NCBI GenBank assembly: GCA_910585155.1
Contig: CAJUEC010000002.1
Span: 1-64,000 of the forward strand
Source of the DNA: an uncultured Oscillospiraceae bacterium
Lineage (GTDB): Bacteria; Bacillota; Clostridia; Oscillospirales; Oscillospiraceae
Reading direction: 5' to 3'
DNA length: 64,000 nucleotides
Part shown: positions 36,070 to 45,169 of the stretch, one piece after another
Position numbering within the stretch: position 1 is the stretch's first letter
Layout of the letters: each line of letters starts with the position of its first letter
Program-made: the position numbers and the translations under genes
The notes under the pieces: model-generated
The model's database searches: none
What the model was told of the DNA's origin: nothing
What the model saw: only the letters and a program-made list of their open reading frames with translations

Positions 36070-36153
36070 GGAGCCGTTGTGAGCAGCGCGGCCAATCCGA
36101 GCGTGACAAGGAAGCCGCCCGCCCGCGCGTCGCGAACAGGCGGAGCACAACAG
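36070..36153. repeat. 84-bp insert flanked by an 11-bp direct repeat
   Basis: The insert begins GGAGCCGTTGTGAGCAGCGC and ends AACAGGCGGAGCACAACAG. The direct repeat CTTTAGGTTGC lies on both sides (36059-36069 and 36154-36164), as expected of target-site duplication. The short terminal inverted pair GTTGTG/CACAAC is visible. Ends are shared with the larger element at 23176-23350. Confidence 0.7.
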
Positions 36154-36171
36154 CTTTAGGTTGCAGGACGC

Positions 36172-37680
36172 TCAGCGTCCCCTCCGCGCGTCCCACTCCC
36201 GCAAAAACGCCTGGGCGTACTCCACGTCCGATGGGGTGTCGATATACTCCAGCCCCCGCTTCTGGCGGGTCTCCGCCCCCTTGCCGGTGATGAGGATTAC
36301 TGACGGCTCATGGCAGCTGAGCACTGCCTGCCGGATGGCCTCCCCCCGGTTGGGCTCGATGCGGCACTCACAGGCCACGTGGGAGGCGATCTCCTCACAG
36401 ATGGACAAAGTGTTCTCCTCGCCGGAGTCCTCCTCGGTGAGCACCACCAGGTCGGAGTGCTGTCCAGAGACCTCTCCCAGGTCCCGGCGGCGGTCAAATG
36501 CCTTTTTGCCAGGGCAGCCGAAGACGGTGACGATCCGCCGCCCGGGGTACTCCTGCTTTACTGAGCGGAACAAAGTTTCAAAGCTCATACGGTTGTGGGC
36601 GTAGTCCACAATGGCGGCGACCTCCCCGCCCTGGCTGGCGTACACCTCCATCCGTCCGGGCACCCGGGCGCGGGCCAGTCCCGCCTGGACGGCCTCCCGG
36701 GGGATGCCCAGCCCCCGGCACAGGGCGATGGCCGCCAAGGCGTTGTCCACGTTGAACAGCCCCGGCATGGTCAGCCGGTATTGCCCGCTGAGCTGGGCGG
36801 CCTCCACCTGGAACAAAATCTCTTCCCCCACCTTGCGCACGTCGCGGCCGTACACCGAGGCGGCGGGATTTTGCCGGGAAAAGGTGGATACCACCGTGCC
36901 CGGGACGCTTTGGGCAGCCTCCAAGGCCTCCTGGGCGTGGTCGCAGTCCAGATTGACGCAGGACAGCCCCGTCTGGGAGAAGAGTTTCAGCTTGGAGTGG
37001 AAATAGTCCTCAAAATCCGGGTGCTCGATGGGGGAGATGTGGTCGGTGCCGATGTTCAAAAAGGCGGCGGCGGTGAAGCTCACCCCCAGGGTGCGGTGGT
37101 ATTTCAGGGCCTGGCTGGAGACCTCCATCACCAGGTACTCCATCCCGGACATCAGGGCGTTGTAAAAGTGCTTTTGCAGCTCCAGCGGCTCGGGGGTTGT
37201 GAGGTGGGACTCAAACCGCTCCACCCCGTCCCAGGTGTCGATGGACGAGATGACGCCGCAGGTCTTGCCCCAGGGCGCCAGGTACTCGTCCAGGATATGC
37301 TTGAGGTAATAGGTGGTGGTGGATTTGCCCTTGGTGCCGGTGATGCCGATGACCTTCAGCCGGCGGCAGGGATAGTTGTAGTACATGGCGGCCATGCTGG
37401 CCATGACCGGGCGGATATCTCGAACCAGGATACCGGGCAGATCCACCTCCGGATAGGCGGTCTCGCTGACGTAGGCGAACGCTCCCCGGCGGGCGGCGTC
37501 GGCCAGGTAGGACCGCCTGAAATGGGCCCCCTTACAGAGAAACAGGGTGCCGGGAACGACCTCCTGGGAGTTATAGGACACCAGCTCCACAGGCCGGTTT
37601 TTCACCTCATCGGGCATGGAACCGGCAAGATCGTATTCCTGCGGCAGGTAGTCTTTCAATGGGTGCAGCGTCAAACTCAT
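36172..37680 (-). CDS. Second MurE-like Mur ligase without the DNPR motif
   Basis: 502 residues, full Mur-ligase architecture: N-terminal UDP-binding domain, P-loop GITGTKGKSTTTYYL, LTTPEP, VMEVSSQALKYHR, VDYAHNRMS. Where mDAP-type MurE has DNPR, this protein has TEEDSGEEN, so it probably accepts a different amino acid. It is the last gene of a run with an Asp/Glu racemase (19 bases upstream) and an ATP-grasp ligase. Possible roles are a lysine-type or other stem-peptide ligase, or a ligase in an unrelated peptide pathway; the substrate cannot be decided from sequence alone. Confidence 0.82.
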   Translation of the reverse strand: MSLTLHPLKDYLPQEYDLAGSMPDEVKNRPVELVSYNSQEVVPGTLFLCKGAHFRRSYLADAARRGAFAYVSETAYPEVDLPGILVRDIRPVMASMAAMYYNYPCRRLKVIGITGTKGKSTTTYYLKHILDEYLAPWGKTCGVISSIDTWDGVERFESHLTTPEPLELQKHFYNALMSGMEYLVMEVSSQALKYHRTLGVSFTAAAFLNIGTDHISPIEHPDFEDYFHSKLKLFSQTGLSCVNLDCDHAQEALEAAQSVPGTVVSTFSRQNPAASVYGRDVRKVGEEILFQVEAAQLSGQYRLTMPGLFNVDNALAAIALCRGLGIPREAVQAGLARARVPGRMEVYASQGGEVAAIVDYAHNRMSFETLFRSVKQEYPGRRIVTVFGCPGKKAFDRRRDLGEVSGQHSDLVVLTEEDSGEENTLSICEEIASHVACECRIEPNRGEAIRQAVLSCHEPSVILITGKGAETRQKRGLEYIDTPSDVEYAQAFLREWDARRGR

Positions 37681-37699
37681 AGGTGAACCCTCTCCGATC

Positions 37700-38407
37700 T
37701 CAAATCGTGCGCAGGGGATAGCCGCAGGCCTCCACCGCCCGCTCCGCCATCACCATCATGGCGTCCACATAGAAGGAGGGCAGGGGGTGGTAGGTGGCGA
37801 ACACGGACAGCTCGGTGCAGGCCAGGATAGCGCAGTCACACCCCGCCCGGCGGATGGCCCGGTCGATCTTGGCGAACTTGTCCCGGCTGCCCTTCTCCCC
37901 CTGCTTGATCTCGTCGTAGATGATGGACATGACCAGCCGCTGGGTATCCGGGTCGGGGGAGACGGCCTCCAGCCCCACAGCGGCGCACTCCTTCTGGTAC
38001 AGCCCTGTGCGGATGGTGCCGTCAGTGCCCAGGATGCCGGGACGTTTTTTACCCTGCCGGGCCAGCTCCCGGGCGGTCTCCCGGAGCATGTGGATGATGG
38101 GCACCCCCACCTCCCCCTGGAGCCGGTCGGCAAAGTAGTGGGAGGTGTTGCAGGGGATGGCCAGCACGGTGCAGCCGCAGTTTTCCAGCATCTGCGCGTC
38201 CTCCAGCAGCCTCTGGTACAGCCCCTCGGTATTCCCGGAGAGGATGGCGGCGGTTCGGTCGGGAATGCCGGTGTCGGACAGGATGACGGCGGGCAGGTGG
38301 TCCTGGTCCCGGGCGGCGTCGGTGCGGTCCAGCACGAATTGGTAGAACACCTGGGTGGCCTGAGGGCCCATGCCGCCCAGCACACCCAATTTCGATTCCT
38401 GTCTCAT
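37700..38407 (-). CDS. Aspartate/glutamate racemase family protein
   Basis: 235 residues of the cofactor-independent Asp/Glu racemase superfamily. It has the opening GVLGGMGPQAT and both catalytic cysteine motifs: IPCNTSHYF and ACTELSVF. GMGP at the start favours the aspartate-racemase/YgeA branch over MurI glutamate racemase (family knowledge). ATG 38407 has AAAGGAG upstream and overlaps the preceding ligase stop by three bases (ATGA). Between a putative D-aspartate ligase and a second MurE, it most likely supplies a D-amino acid, probably D-Asp, for the wall (inference). Confidence 0.85.
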   Translation of the reverse strand: MRQESKLGVLGGMGPQATQVFYQFVLDRTDAARDQDHLPAVILSDTGIPDRTAAILSGNTEGLYQRLLEDAQMLENCGCTVLAIPCNTSHYFADRLQGEVGVPIIHMLRETARELARQGKKRPGILGTDGTIRTGLYQKECAAVGLEAVSPDPDTQRLVMSIIYDEIKQGEKGSRDKFAKIDRAIRRAGCDCAILACTELSVFATYHPLPSFYVDAMMVMAERAVEACGYPLRTI

Positions 38408-39633
38408 GTGTTCTCCTTTGGCTTTGTGCAATACTTGTTGAACCGCACCCAGCAGCCGATGTGGTTTTTCCAGACGCGCCAGATGCGCTTGAGGGTGTAG
38501 TCCGGGTGGTACTCCATGGAGTGGTGGTCGGCCCCGGCGCGGAAGAGGGTCCGCATCTCCTGGTGGTAGCGCTTGGGAATGAACCGATAGGCTAGGCCCC
38601 GGGGGATCATCCGCCAGATGGAGCGGTTGTTGGTGATGGTGAGGGGCAGGTCCCGGCCCTCAATAAGGTCGCCCACCAGATACTGGGCGATGTTGTGGCC
38701 CGAGCCGGTGACATAGTAGTTGCTCCGTCCCTGGCGGGTGTTGATTTCAAAGGCCTTGTACTTCCCGTCCCGGCGGTCGTACTTGATGTCGAAGTTGGAG
38801 AAGCCCACGTAGCCCAAATCCTCCAGCATCCCCCGGATCTTGTCGCACAGCCCCCGGTCGTGTTCGGTGATGATGACGGCGTGGTTGCCGATTCCGTGGG
38901 GGGAGTGCTCCTCCAGCAGCACGTGGCCCAGGCACATCAGCTTCACCTTGCCGCGGGTGTCGGAGTAGTTGGTGAGCACCCGCATATAGGTGTCGTCCCC
39001 GGGGATAAACTCCTGCAGAATCATTTTTCCCGGGTAGCCCGCGGCGTACACCTCGTCCAGGGCGGAGAGCAGCTCCTCCCGGCTCTGGCAGATATACACC
39101 TTTTTCAGCTCCCGGTGCCCCGTGGCCCAGTAGGCCACCCCGTCAGCGGGCTTGGCCACGTAGGGGGCTCCCCAGGGCAGCTCAAAATCGTGGCCCATGG
39201 ACCCGTCATAGACGAAGGTGGCGGGGTGGTCGATGCCGTAGCGGTCGCACAGGGTGTAGAACTGCTCCTTGTCGGTGAGCTGGTCCAGCAGCTCACCGCT
39301 GATATAGCTACACTTCACGTTTTCGGGGAACTGGTCCTTCAGGTGGGCAGCCAGCTTGACATAGCTGTCGCCGCAGCCGATGACCAGCACCGTCTTGTCC
39401 TGGCATTCGGCGGCCACGTCCTTCACGTTCTGGAGGAACGCCGCCTCGTCCTCGTTCTCCAGGCAGGGGCGGTAGTCGATGATGGCGCTGAAGGCGCAGG
39501 GAAAGGTGGCGGCGAACTTGCCGAAGGCGATGCTCTTCACGCCATAGGCCTCGTGGAAGGCCCGGGCCACGCTGTACACGTTGATGTCCCCGCCGAAGAG
39601 CAGGGGCTGGAAATTATGCTCTGACACTTGCAA
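38404..39633 (-). CDS. ATP-grasp ligase, resembling D-aspartate ligase (Asl-type)
   Basis: 409 residues. The N-terminal segment LLFGGDINVYSVARAFHEAYG is like that of enterococcal/lactococcal D-aspartate ligases (Asl family, COG3919), which attach D-Asp to the side chain of the third residue of the wall precursor. An ATP-grasp domain follows: ATP-lysine in YVAKPADGVAYW, ILQEFIPGDDTYMRV, and the metal-binding FEINTRQGRSN. Start TTG 39633 or GTG 39627; AAAGGAG precedes both. The adjoining racemase supports a D-amino acid substrate. Other carboxylate-amine ligations cannot be excluded. Confidence 0.75.
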   Translation of the reverse strand: MQVSEHNFQPLLFGGDINVYSVARAFHEAYGVKSIAFGKFAATFPCAFSAIIDYRPCLENEDEAAFLQNVKDVAAECQDKTVLVIGCGDSYVKLAAHLKDQFPENVKCSYISGELLDQLTDKEQFYTLCDRYGIDHPATFVYDGSMGHDFELPWGAPYVAKPADGVAYWATGHRELKKVYICQSREELLSALDEVYAAGYPGKMILQEFIPGDDTYMRVLTNYSDTRGKVKLMCLGHVLLEEHSPHGIGNHAVIITEHDRGLCDKIRGMLEDLGYVGFSNFDIKYDRRDGKYKAFEINTRQGRSNYYVTGSGHNIAQYLVGDLIEGRDLPLTITNNRSIWRMIPRGLAYRFIPKRYHQEMRTLFRAGADHHSMEYHPDYTLKRIWRVWKNHIGCWVRFNKYCTKPKENT

Positions 39634-39670
39634 TCAGGCTCCTTTGTTTAGTAAACGGCAGAACAGCGCA

Positions 39671-39934
39671 CTACGCAGGCGCAGAATGTGAGCCTGTCCG
39701 CTCGTCCTCGCGCGGTTCTCGGACATATGGCCTCATAGCCTCCTCGCAGGCCCCAAACCGGGCAAAATTGAGCTGTGCCTGCCGCAGGCTCACATGGTTG
39801 GCACCGCCGGTGCGGTCCTGGTCCTCCGCTTGGACAGGGTCGTCCTCCCAGAAGCAGACGGGGCAGATCTCATAACTCCCGTCCGGCGGGCTTTGAAATG
39901 TGTAAAAGCCACAACATGGGCACTGGTATCTCAT
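39671..39934 (-). CDS. CPCC-family cysteine-rich protein
   Basis: 87 residues beginning YQCPCCGFYTF and containing ICPVCFWEDDPVQ, GGANHVSLRQAQLNF and FGACEEA, which matches the CPCC family of small, probably zinc-binding proteins. The four cysteines in two pairs could hold one zinc. No known function. It lies 42 bases after relA and 37 before the ATP-grasp gene, in the same direction, with GGGGGAG before its ATG. Confidence 0.85.
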   Translation of the reverse strand: MRYQCPCCGFYTFQSPPDGSYEICPVCFWEDDPVQAEDQDRTGGANHVSLRQAQLNFARFGACEEAMRPYVREPREDERTGSHSAPA

Positions 39935-39976
39935 GATAAGCGCTCCCCCTAAAATACCCCGCCGGAGGCCGGCGCC

Positions 39977-42211
39977 TCAACCCCCGGCCCGCTTGACCAG
40001 AAACACCCCGGAGACCTGGGACAGCTTGTTGATGACCCCGGTGAGCTCCTTCTGGTCCTTTACGGCCAGCTCCAGATTGATCATGGCGTAGCCGTCGGGC
40101 TGGCTGCGGGCGGACAGGTTGTTCACCTTTACCTTCTGGGCGGACAGGGCCATGGCCACGTCCAGGGCCAGGCCGTCCCGGTCCTTGGCGGAGATTTCCA
40201 GGGAGGTGCGGAAGGCGGAATCCCCCGTGTCCGCCCAGGACACGCTGACCCAGCGCCCCTGCTCCTCCGGCTTGCGGCGGGCGGGGTCGGCGTTGGGGCA
40301 GTCCTGACGGTGGACGGACACCCCGTAGCCCTTGGTGATGAAGCCCACCACCGGGTCGCCGGGGACGGGGGTGCAGCACTTGGAGAACTTGACCATGCAG
40401 TTGTCCAGCCCCGCCACGATGATGCCGCTGTTGGAGCGGCGGGGGGCCAGGATGGAGCCCTTGGGGGTGGAGGGGTAGACGGTCTCCCCGGAGGACAGGC
40501 TGCTTTGCAGCGCCTCCTGCTCCGCCCGCTGCCGCTCCAGCCGGCCCAGGCGGGTCATCTCCTCCCGCATCCGGCTGGCGGCCTTCTGGGCGGACAGCCC
40601 GCCGTAGCCGATGGCGGCGTACAGCTCGTCCAGCTGGCCGCACCGCACCCGCTTGAGCAGAATGTCCAGCAGCTCCGAGTTGGCGGTGATGGCGGCAAGG
40701 GAGAGCCCCACGTGCTTCAGCTCAGACTCAAACATGGACCGACCGGTGGCGATGTTCTCCTCCCGGCGCTCCTTCTTGAACCACTGGCGGATTTTGTTGC
40801 GGGCCTCGTTGGACTTGCAGATGCTCATCCAGTCCCGGCTGGGGCCCCGGGCGGATTTGGAGGTGATGATCTCCACAATATCTCCGTTTTTCAGCGGCGT
40901 CTCAAAGGTGACGATGCGCCCGTTCACCCGGGCCCCCGTCATGGAGTTGCCGATGGCGGAGTGGATGGAGTAGGCAAAGTCGATGGGGGTGGCCCCGGCG
41001 GGCAGGCTCTTTACGTCCCCGTTGGGGGTGAAGACGAACACCTCGTCGGCGAACATGTCCACCCGCAGGGTGCGGACAAACTCGTCCGGGTCGGTGTCCT
41101 GCTGGCTCTCCAGCAGCTTGCGCACCCACTCGAAATCCCGCTCGGTGCCCAGCTTTTCGTTAGCCATCCCCTGCTTGTACTTCCAGTGGGCGGCCACGCC
41201 GTACTCGGCGGTCTGGTGCATCTGCCAGGTGCGGATCTGCACCTCAAAGGGGATGCCCTCCCGGCCGATGACGGTGGTGTGCAGGGATTGGTAGCCGTTG
41301 GGCTTGGGGGTGCCGATATAGTCCTTGAACCGGCCCAGCACCGGCTTGAACATGTCGTGGATGCAGCCCAGCACGTTATAGCAGGCGGGTATGTCCTCCA
41401 CGATGACCCGGAAGGCGTACAGGTCGAAGATCTCCTTGAGGGTCTTGCTCTGGGCGTACATCTTCCGGTAGATGGAGTAGATGTGCTTCAGCCGACCGTA
41501 CACCCGGCACTGGACGCCCTCCGCCGACAGCCGCTCCTCAATGTGAGCCTGCATATTGTCCACAAAGCCCGCGTGCTGGGTGGTGATCTGGGCCAGCTCC
41601 TCGTTCACGTCGTGGTAGCCCACCGGGTCCAGGTATTCCAGGGACAGGTCCTCCAGCTCCCACTTCAGCTTCTGCATGCCCAGCCGGTGGGCGATGGGGG
41701 CGTACACCTCCATGGTCTCCAGGGCCTTTTCCTTCTGCTTCTTGTCGGACTGGTACTGAAGGGTGCGCATATTGTGGAGCCGGTCGCACAGCTTGATGAG
41801 GATGACCCGCACGTCCTTGGCCATGGCCATGAACATTTTGCGCAGGTTTTCCATCTGCTCGTCCTCCCGGGAGGTGTACTGCATCCGGGTGAGCTTGGTG
41901 ACCCCCTCCACCAGGTCGGCCACCTGGCTGCCGAAGAGCCGGGCGATGTCGTCGTGGGTGGAGTCGGTGTCCTCGATGCAGTCGTGGAGCAGGGCGGCCA
42001 CAATGGAGTCCTGGTCCAGCTCCAGCTCATTGATGATCTCGGCCACGGCGATGGGGTGGATGATATAGGGCTCCCCGCTTTTGCGCAGCTGGGGGCCGTG
42101 GTGGCTGTTGGCGTATTCAAAGGCGGAGCGGATGCGGGCGATGTCCGCGGCGGGGTTGGCGGCCAGGATATCGCGCTCCAGATACTCATACCGTTCATGG
42201 GCCAGATCCAT
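39977..42211 (-). CDS. relA: Bifunctional (p)ppGpp synthetase/hydrolase Rel
   Basis: 744 residues. N-terminal HD hydrolase domain with intact LLHDCIEDTD; synthetase domain (YAFRVIVEDIPACYNVLG, GYQSLHTTVIG); TGS domain (VFTPNGDVKSLPAGATPIDFAY); C-terminal helical/CC region and ACT domain. It makes and degrades the stringent-response alarmone on or off the ribosome. Both active sites look complete, as in the single Rel of Firmicutes. ATG 42211 has AGGAGG; a longer reading would extend into recJ. It lies 38 bases after recJ. Confidence 0.95.
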   Translation of the reverse strand: MDLAHERYEYLERDILAANPAADIARIRSAFEYANSHHGPQLRKSGEPYIIHPIAVAEIINELELDQDSIVAALLHDCIEDTDSTHDDIARLFGSQVADLVEGVTKLTRMQYTSREDEQMENLRKMFMAMAKDVRVILIKLCDRLHNMRTLQYQSDKKQKEKALETMEVYAPIAHRLGMQKLKWELEDLSLEYLDPVGYHDVNEELAQITTQHAGFVDNMQAHIEERLSAEGVQCRVYGRLKHIYSIYRKMYAQSKTLKEIFDLYAFRVIVEDIPACYNVLGCIHDMFKPVLGRFKDYIGTPKPNGYQSLHTTVIGREGIPFEVQIRTWQMHQTAEYGVAAHWKYKQGMANEKLGTERDFEWVRKLLESQQDTDPDEFVRTLRVDMFADEVFVFTPNGDVKSLPAGATPIDFAYSIHSAIGNSMTGARVNGRIVTFETPLKNGDIVEIITSKSARGPSRDWMSICKSNEARNKIRQWFKKERREENIATGRSMFESELKHVGLSLAAITANSELLDILLKRVRCGQLDELYAAIGYGGLSAQKAASRMREEMTRLGRLERQRAEQEALQSSLSSGETVYPSTPKGSILAPRRSNSGIIVAGLDNCMVKFSKCCTPVPGDPVVGFITKGYGVSVHRQDCPNADPARRKPEEQGRWVSVSWADTGDSAFRTSLEISAKDRDGLALDVAMALSAQKVKVNNLSARSQPDGYAMINLELAVKDQKELTGVINKLSQVSGVFLVKRAGG

Positions 42212-42249
42212 AAGGGATACCTCCTCAGGGCGTTGTGCCCGGTCAGCGT

Positions 42250-44331
42250 TCACAGGGCCGCGTCCTCCTCCAGAAACAGCCGGAGGCGGCGCATCAGGGG
42301 GGCCTGCTCCAGGTCCACCTTCTGGGCGGGGCGGCACAGGCGCAGGCGGCGGCTGTCCCGGACCAGCAGTCCCCGGTCCTCCATCACCCAGAGGCACACC
42401 AGGGTGCGGCCGTAGGAGCACCGTCCATCGGACTGCCGGGCGGCCTGCCGGAGCAGGGCGGGGCCGGCGTCCGCCCCGTCCCCGGCGCAGGTGTGCTCCA
42501 AAAAGCGCCACAGCCGGGTGAAATCATGCCGGGAGGGCAGCAGCAGGCCCGCCTCCCACTGGGACAGGGCCTTTCCATCCCGCAGGCGCTGGAACAGCTC
42601 CTGCTCCAGCTGGGCGCGGGGCGGGGAGGGGCGCAGGTCGCACAGCTGGAGCTGCACCGTGCGACCGCCCCGGAACTCGTTGATCTGGGGGGTGAAGATC
42701 ACGTCCAGCCGGTCCCCGGAGGCCACGCCGCAGGCGGCGGTGTTGGCGGAGAAGAAGATGGCGTCCAGCACCACTCCGTCCCGGCGCAGCTTCATTTTTA
42801 GGTGCCGCCCGCCCCCCACGTCGCAGCAGGAGAGCACCAGCCCTCCCCGCAGCAGGAACACCGGCTTGGGGTTTCCCGAGCCGAAGGGCTCCAGGGCGGA
42901 CAGGGACTCCACCTGGGGGAGGGAGAGCAGCTCGCAGCGCTGGATCTCCGCGTCCACATCGATGGCGGCCTCCATGGGCTGTCCCCCGGTGCGCAGGGTG
43001 ACCAGGCGGGTGATGGACTCCTGGAAGGCGGGAATGTGTTCTTCCCGGATGGTGAAGCCCGCGGCCAGCTCGTGGCCGCCGTAGCCCTCCAGCAGGGGGG
43101 CGCAGCGCTCCAGGGCGGCGAACAGGTTGAAGCCGCCGAAGGAGCGGCAGGAGCCCTTGCCCCAGCCGTTTTCCAGGCAGATCATGAAGGCGGGGCAGGC
43201 GTACCGCTCCGCCAGGCGGGAGGCCACGATGCCCACCACCCCCTGGTGCCATCCCTCCCCGGCCAGCACAATGGCGGGGGAGGGCGGCTGGGGCTGGGCC
43301 TCCAGCAGCTCCACGCACTGCTCATAGATGGCCAGCTCGATGGCCTGCCGCTCCCGGTTCAGGCGGCACAGGGTCTGGGCCAGCGCCTCCCCCCGCTCCC
43401 CGTCCCGGGTGAGCAGCAGCTCCAGCGCCACCATAGCCTGCTCCATCCGCCCGGCGGCGTTGATCCGGGGGGCCAGGCCGTAGCCAATGGTGACGGCGGT
43501 GGGGACGGCCCCCGGCTCCAGCCCCGCCTCCCGCAGCAGGGCGCGCAGGCCGGGCCGCTGGGTCCGGCCCAGCAGCTCCAGCCCCTGGCGGACCAGAGAG
43601 CGGTTCTCATCGGTGAGGCGCATCACGTCGGCCACGGTGCCCACGGCGGCCAGCTCGCCGAAGCGGCGGAACACCTCCTCCCGCTCCGGCGGGGGGACCA
43701 GGGCTTGGGCCACCTTCAGCGCCACCCCCACCCCCGCCAGCTCCGGGAAGGGGTAGGAGCAGTCGGGCCTTCTGGGGTCCACCACCGCCACGGCGGCGGG
43801 CAGGGTCTGCTTGCAGTGGTGGTGGTCGGTGACCACCACGTCCACCCCCAGCGAGCGGGCGTACTCCACCTCGGCCACGGCGGTGATGCCGCAGTCCACG
43901 GTGACGATCAGCTCCGTGCCCTCCTCCGCCAGCCGGCGGACGGCCCCGGGGCTCAGGCCGTAGCCCTCCTCTGAGCGGTCGGGAATATAGCTTGTCACCT
44001 GGCCCCCCAGGCCGGCCAGGGCCTCGGTGAGCAGGCAGGTGGCGGTGATGCCGTCCACGTCGTAGTCGCCGTAGACGCAGATCCGCTCCCCGCCGGCGAT
44101 GGCGGCGCGGATGCGCTCCACCGCCCGGTCCATGTCCTGGAGGAGGAAGGGGTCATGGAAGCGGTCCGGGCCGCTGGAGAGGAAGTGGAGGGCCTCCTCC
44201 GGCCCCTTCAGCCCCCGGGCGCACAGCACGGTGGCGCACAGGGGGGACAGGCCGGCCGCCTCCAGGTCATGCCGGGAGGCGGGCGTGCCGGGGCGGCGCA
44301 GATTCCAGCGCTGGTATTTCAATTGTGCCAT
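42250..44331 (-). CDS. recJ: Single-stranded-DNA-specific exonuclease RecJ
   Basis: 693 residues. DHH/DHHA1 nuclease: motif YGDYDVDGITATCLL near residue 80, the DHH motif DHHHCKQTLP near 160, DVDRR-like HGRR-type metal sites further on, and a C-terminal OB-like region. It degrades 5' single-strand ends in repair and recombination. It heads a tight minus-strand run leading into relA. The promoter is at 44375-44403. Confidence 0.93.
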   Translation of the reverse strand: MAQLKYQRWNLRRPGTPASRHDLEAAGLSPLCATVLCARGLKGPEEALHFLSSGPDRFHDPFLLQDMDRAVERIRAAIAGGERICVYGDYDVDGITATCLLTEALAGLGGQVTSYIPDRSEEGYGLSPGAVRRLAEEGTELIVTVDCGITAVAEVEYARSLGVDVVVTDHHHCKQTLPAAVAVVDPRRPDCSYPFPELAGVGVALKVAQALVPPPEREEVFRRFGELAAVGTVADVMRLTDENRSLVRQGLELLGRTQRPGLRALLREAGLEPGAVPTAVTIGYGLAPRINAAGRMEQAMVALELLLTRDGERGEALAQTLCRLNRERQAIELAIYEQCVELLEAQPQPPSPAIVLAGEGWHQGVVGIVASRLAERYACPAFMICLENGWGKGSCRSFGGFNLFAALERCAPLLEGYGGHELAAGFTIREEHIPAFQESITRLVTLRTGGQPMEAAIDVDAEIQRCELLSLPQVESLSALEPFGSGNPKPVFLLRGGLVLSCCDVGGGRHLKMKLRRDGVVLDAIFFSANTAACGVASGDRLDVIFTPQINEFRGGRTVQLQLCDLRPSPPRAQLEQELFQRLRDGKALSQWEAGLLLPSRHDFTRLWRFLEHTCAGDGADAGPALLRQAARQSDGRCSYGRTLVCLWVMEDRGLLVRDSRRLRLCRPAQKVDLEQAPLMRRLRLFLEEDAAL

Positions 44332-44374
44332 CCCCCTTCGGTCCGCTGTGAAGTATTTCCCAAGATAACAATCT

Positions 44375-44403
44375 ATTATATCAAATGATTCCCTTTATTT
44401 CAA
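44375..44403 (-). promoter_or_regulatory. Promoter of the recJ-relA run
   Basis: Minus strand: -35 TTGAAA (44403-44398), 17-base spacer, -10 TATAAT (44380-44375). Confidence 0.7.
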
Positions 44404-44411
44404 CAGGCAAA

Positions 44412-44441
44412 ACACGGAGGCCGCCCGACTTGGGCGGCCTC
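44412..44441 (-). terminator. Terminator of lexA
   Basis: A 10-bp stem GAGGCCGCCC/GGGCGGCCTC with a 5-base loop, followed on the minus strand by CGTGTTTTG. Confidence 0.7.
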
Positions 44442-44491
44442 TCTCAGGCTGCGGGAAACGCTGTGCAGGGCAGGCGCTCTTGGCGGGGAGG

Positions 44492-45094
44492 TCAGTACCG
44501 GCGGATGACCGCCACCACCCGGCCCAGAATGGAGCAGCCCTCACCGTCGATGGGCTGGTACTCGGGGTTGGAGTTCTCCGGGTGGAGCCAGATGTGGCCG
44601 TCGCTGTCCCGGCGGAAGGTTTTGACGGTGGCCTCATCCTCAAACAGGGCCACCACAATGTCTCCACTGCGGGCCAGGGGCTGCTGGTGGACCACCACCA
44701 GGTCGCCGGGGAGGATGCCCGCCTCCAGCATGGATTCACCCCGGACCTTCAGGGCGAAGTGCTCCCCGGTGAGTCCGCCGGTGTCAAAGGCCAGGTACTC
44801 CTCAATGTTCTCCTGGGCCAGGATGGGGGTGCCCGCCGCCACATAGCCCACCACGGGCACCTGGTCCTTGCGGCCGAAGGTGCTGTCTGTGATGGAGATG
44901 GCCCGGGTCTTGCCCTCGGCCTGGGTGATGTACCCGGCCTCCCGCAGGCCCTTCAGGTGGAAGTGGACGGTGGCGGGGGACTTGAGCCCCACGGCCCCGG
45001 CGATCTCCCGCACGGAGGGGGGATAGCCGTGCTCGGAGGCAAAAGCCAGGATGAAATCGTAGATCTGCTGCTGTTTGGGGGTTAATTTAGACAT
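44492..45094 (-). CDS. lexA: SOS repressor LexA
   Basis: 200 residues. N-terminal winged HTH (PPSVREIAGAVGLKSPATVHFHL, residues ~25-47). The self-cleavage site is A87-G88 (VGYVAAGTP). The catalytic pair is Ser121 (RGESM) and Lys158 (ATVKTF). It represses DNA-repair genes until RecA filaments trigger cleavage. ATG 45094 has GGAAGGAG upstream. A near-perfect Gram-positive SOS box overlaps its own promoter, so it is almost certainly autoregulated. Confidence 0.96.
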   Translation of the reverse strand: MSKLTPKQQQIYDFILAFASEHGYPPSVREIAGAVGLKSPATVHFHLKGLREAGYITQAEGKTRAISITDSTFGRKDQVPVVGYVAAGTPILAQENIEEYLAFDTGGLTGEHFALKVRGESMLEAGILPGDLVVVHQQPLARSGDIVVALFEDEATVKTFRRDSDGHIWLHPENSNPEYQPIDGEGCSILGRVVAVIRRY

Positions 45095-45169
45095 AACGCA
45101 AGCTCCTTCCAAGGTAGTCCGCGCCCCGATGGGGCCGGGTCGGGACGATAGAGTTTTCCAGCTGCATGT

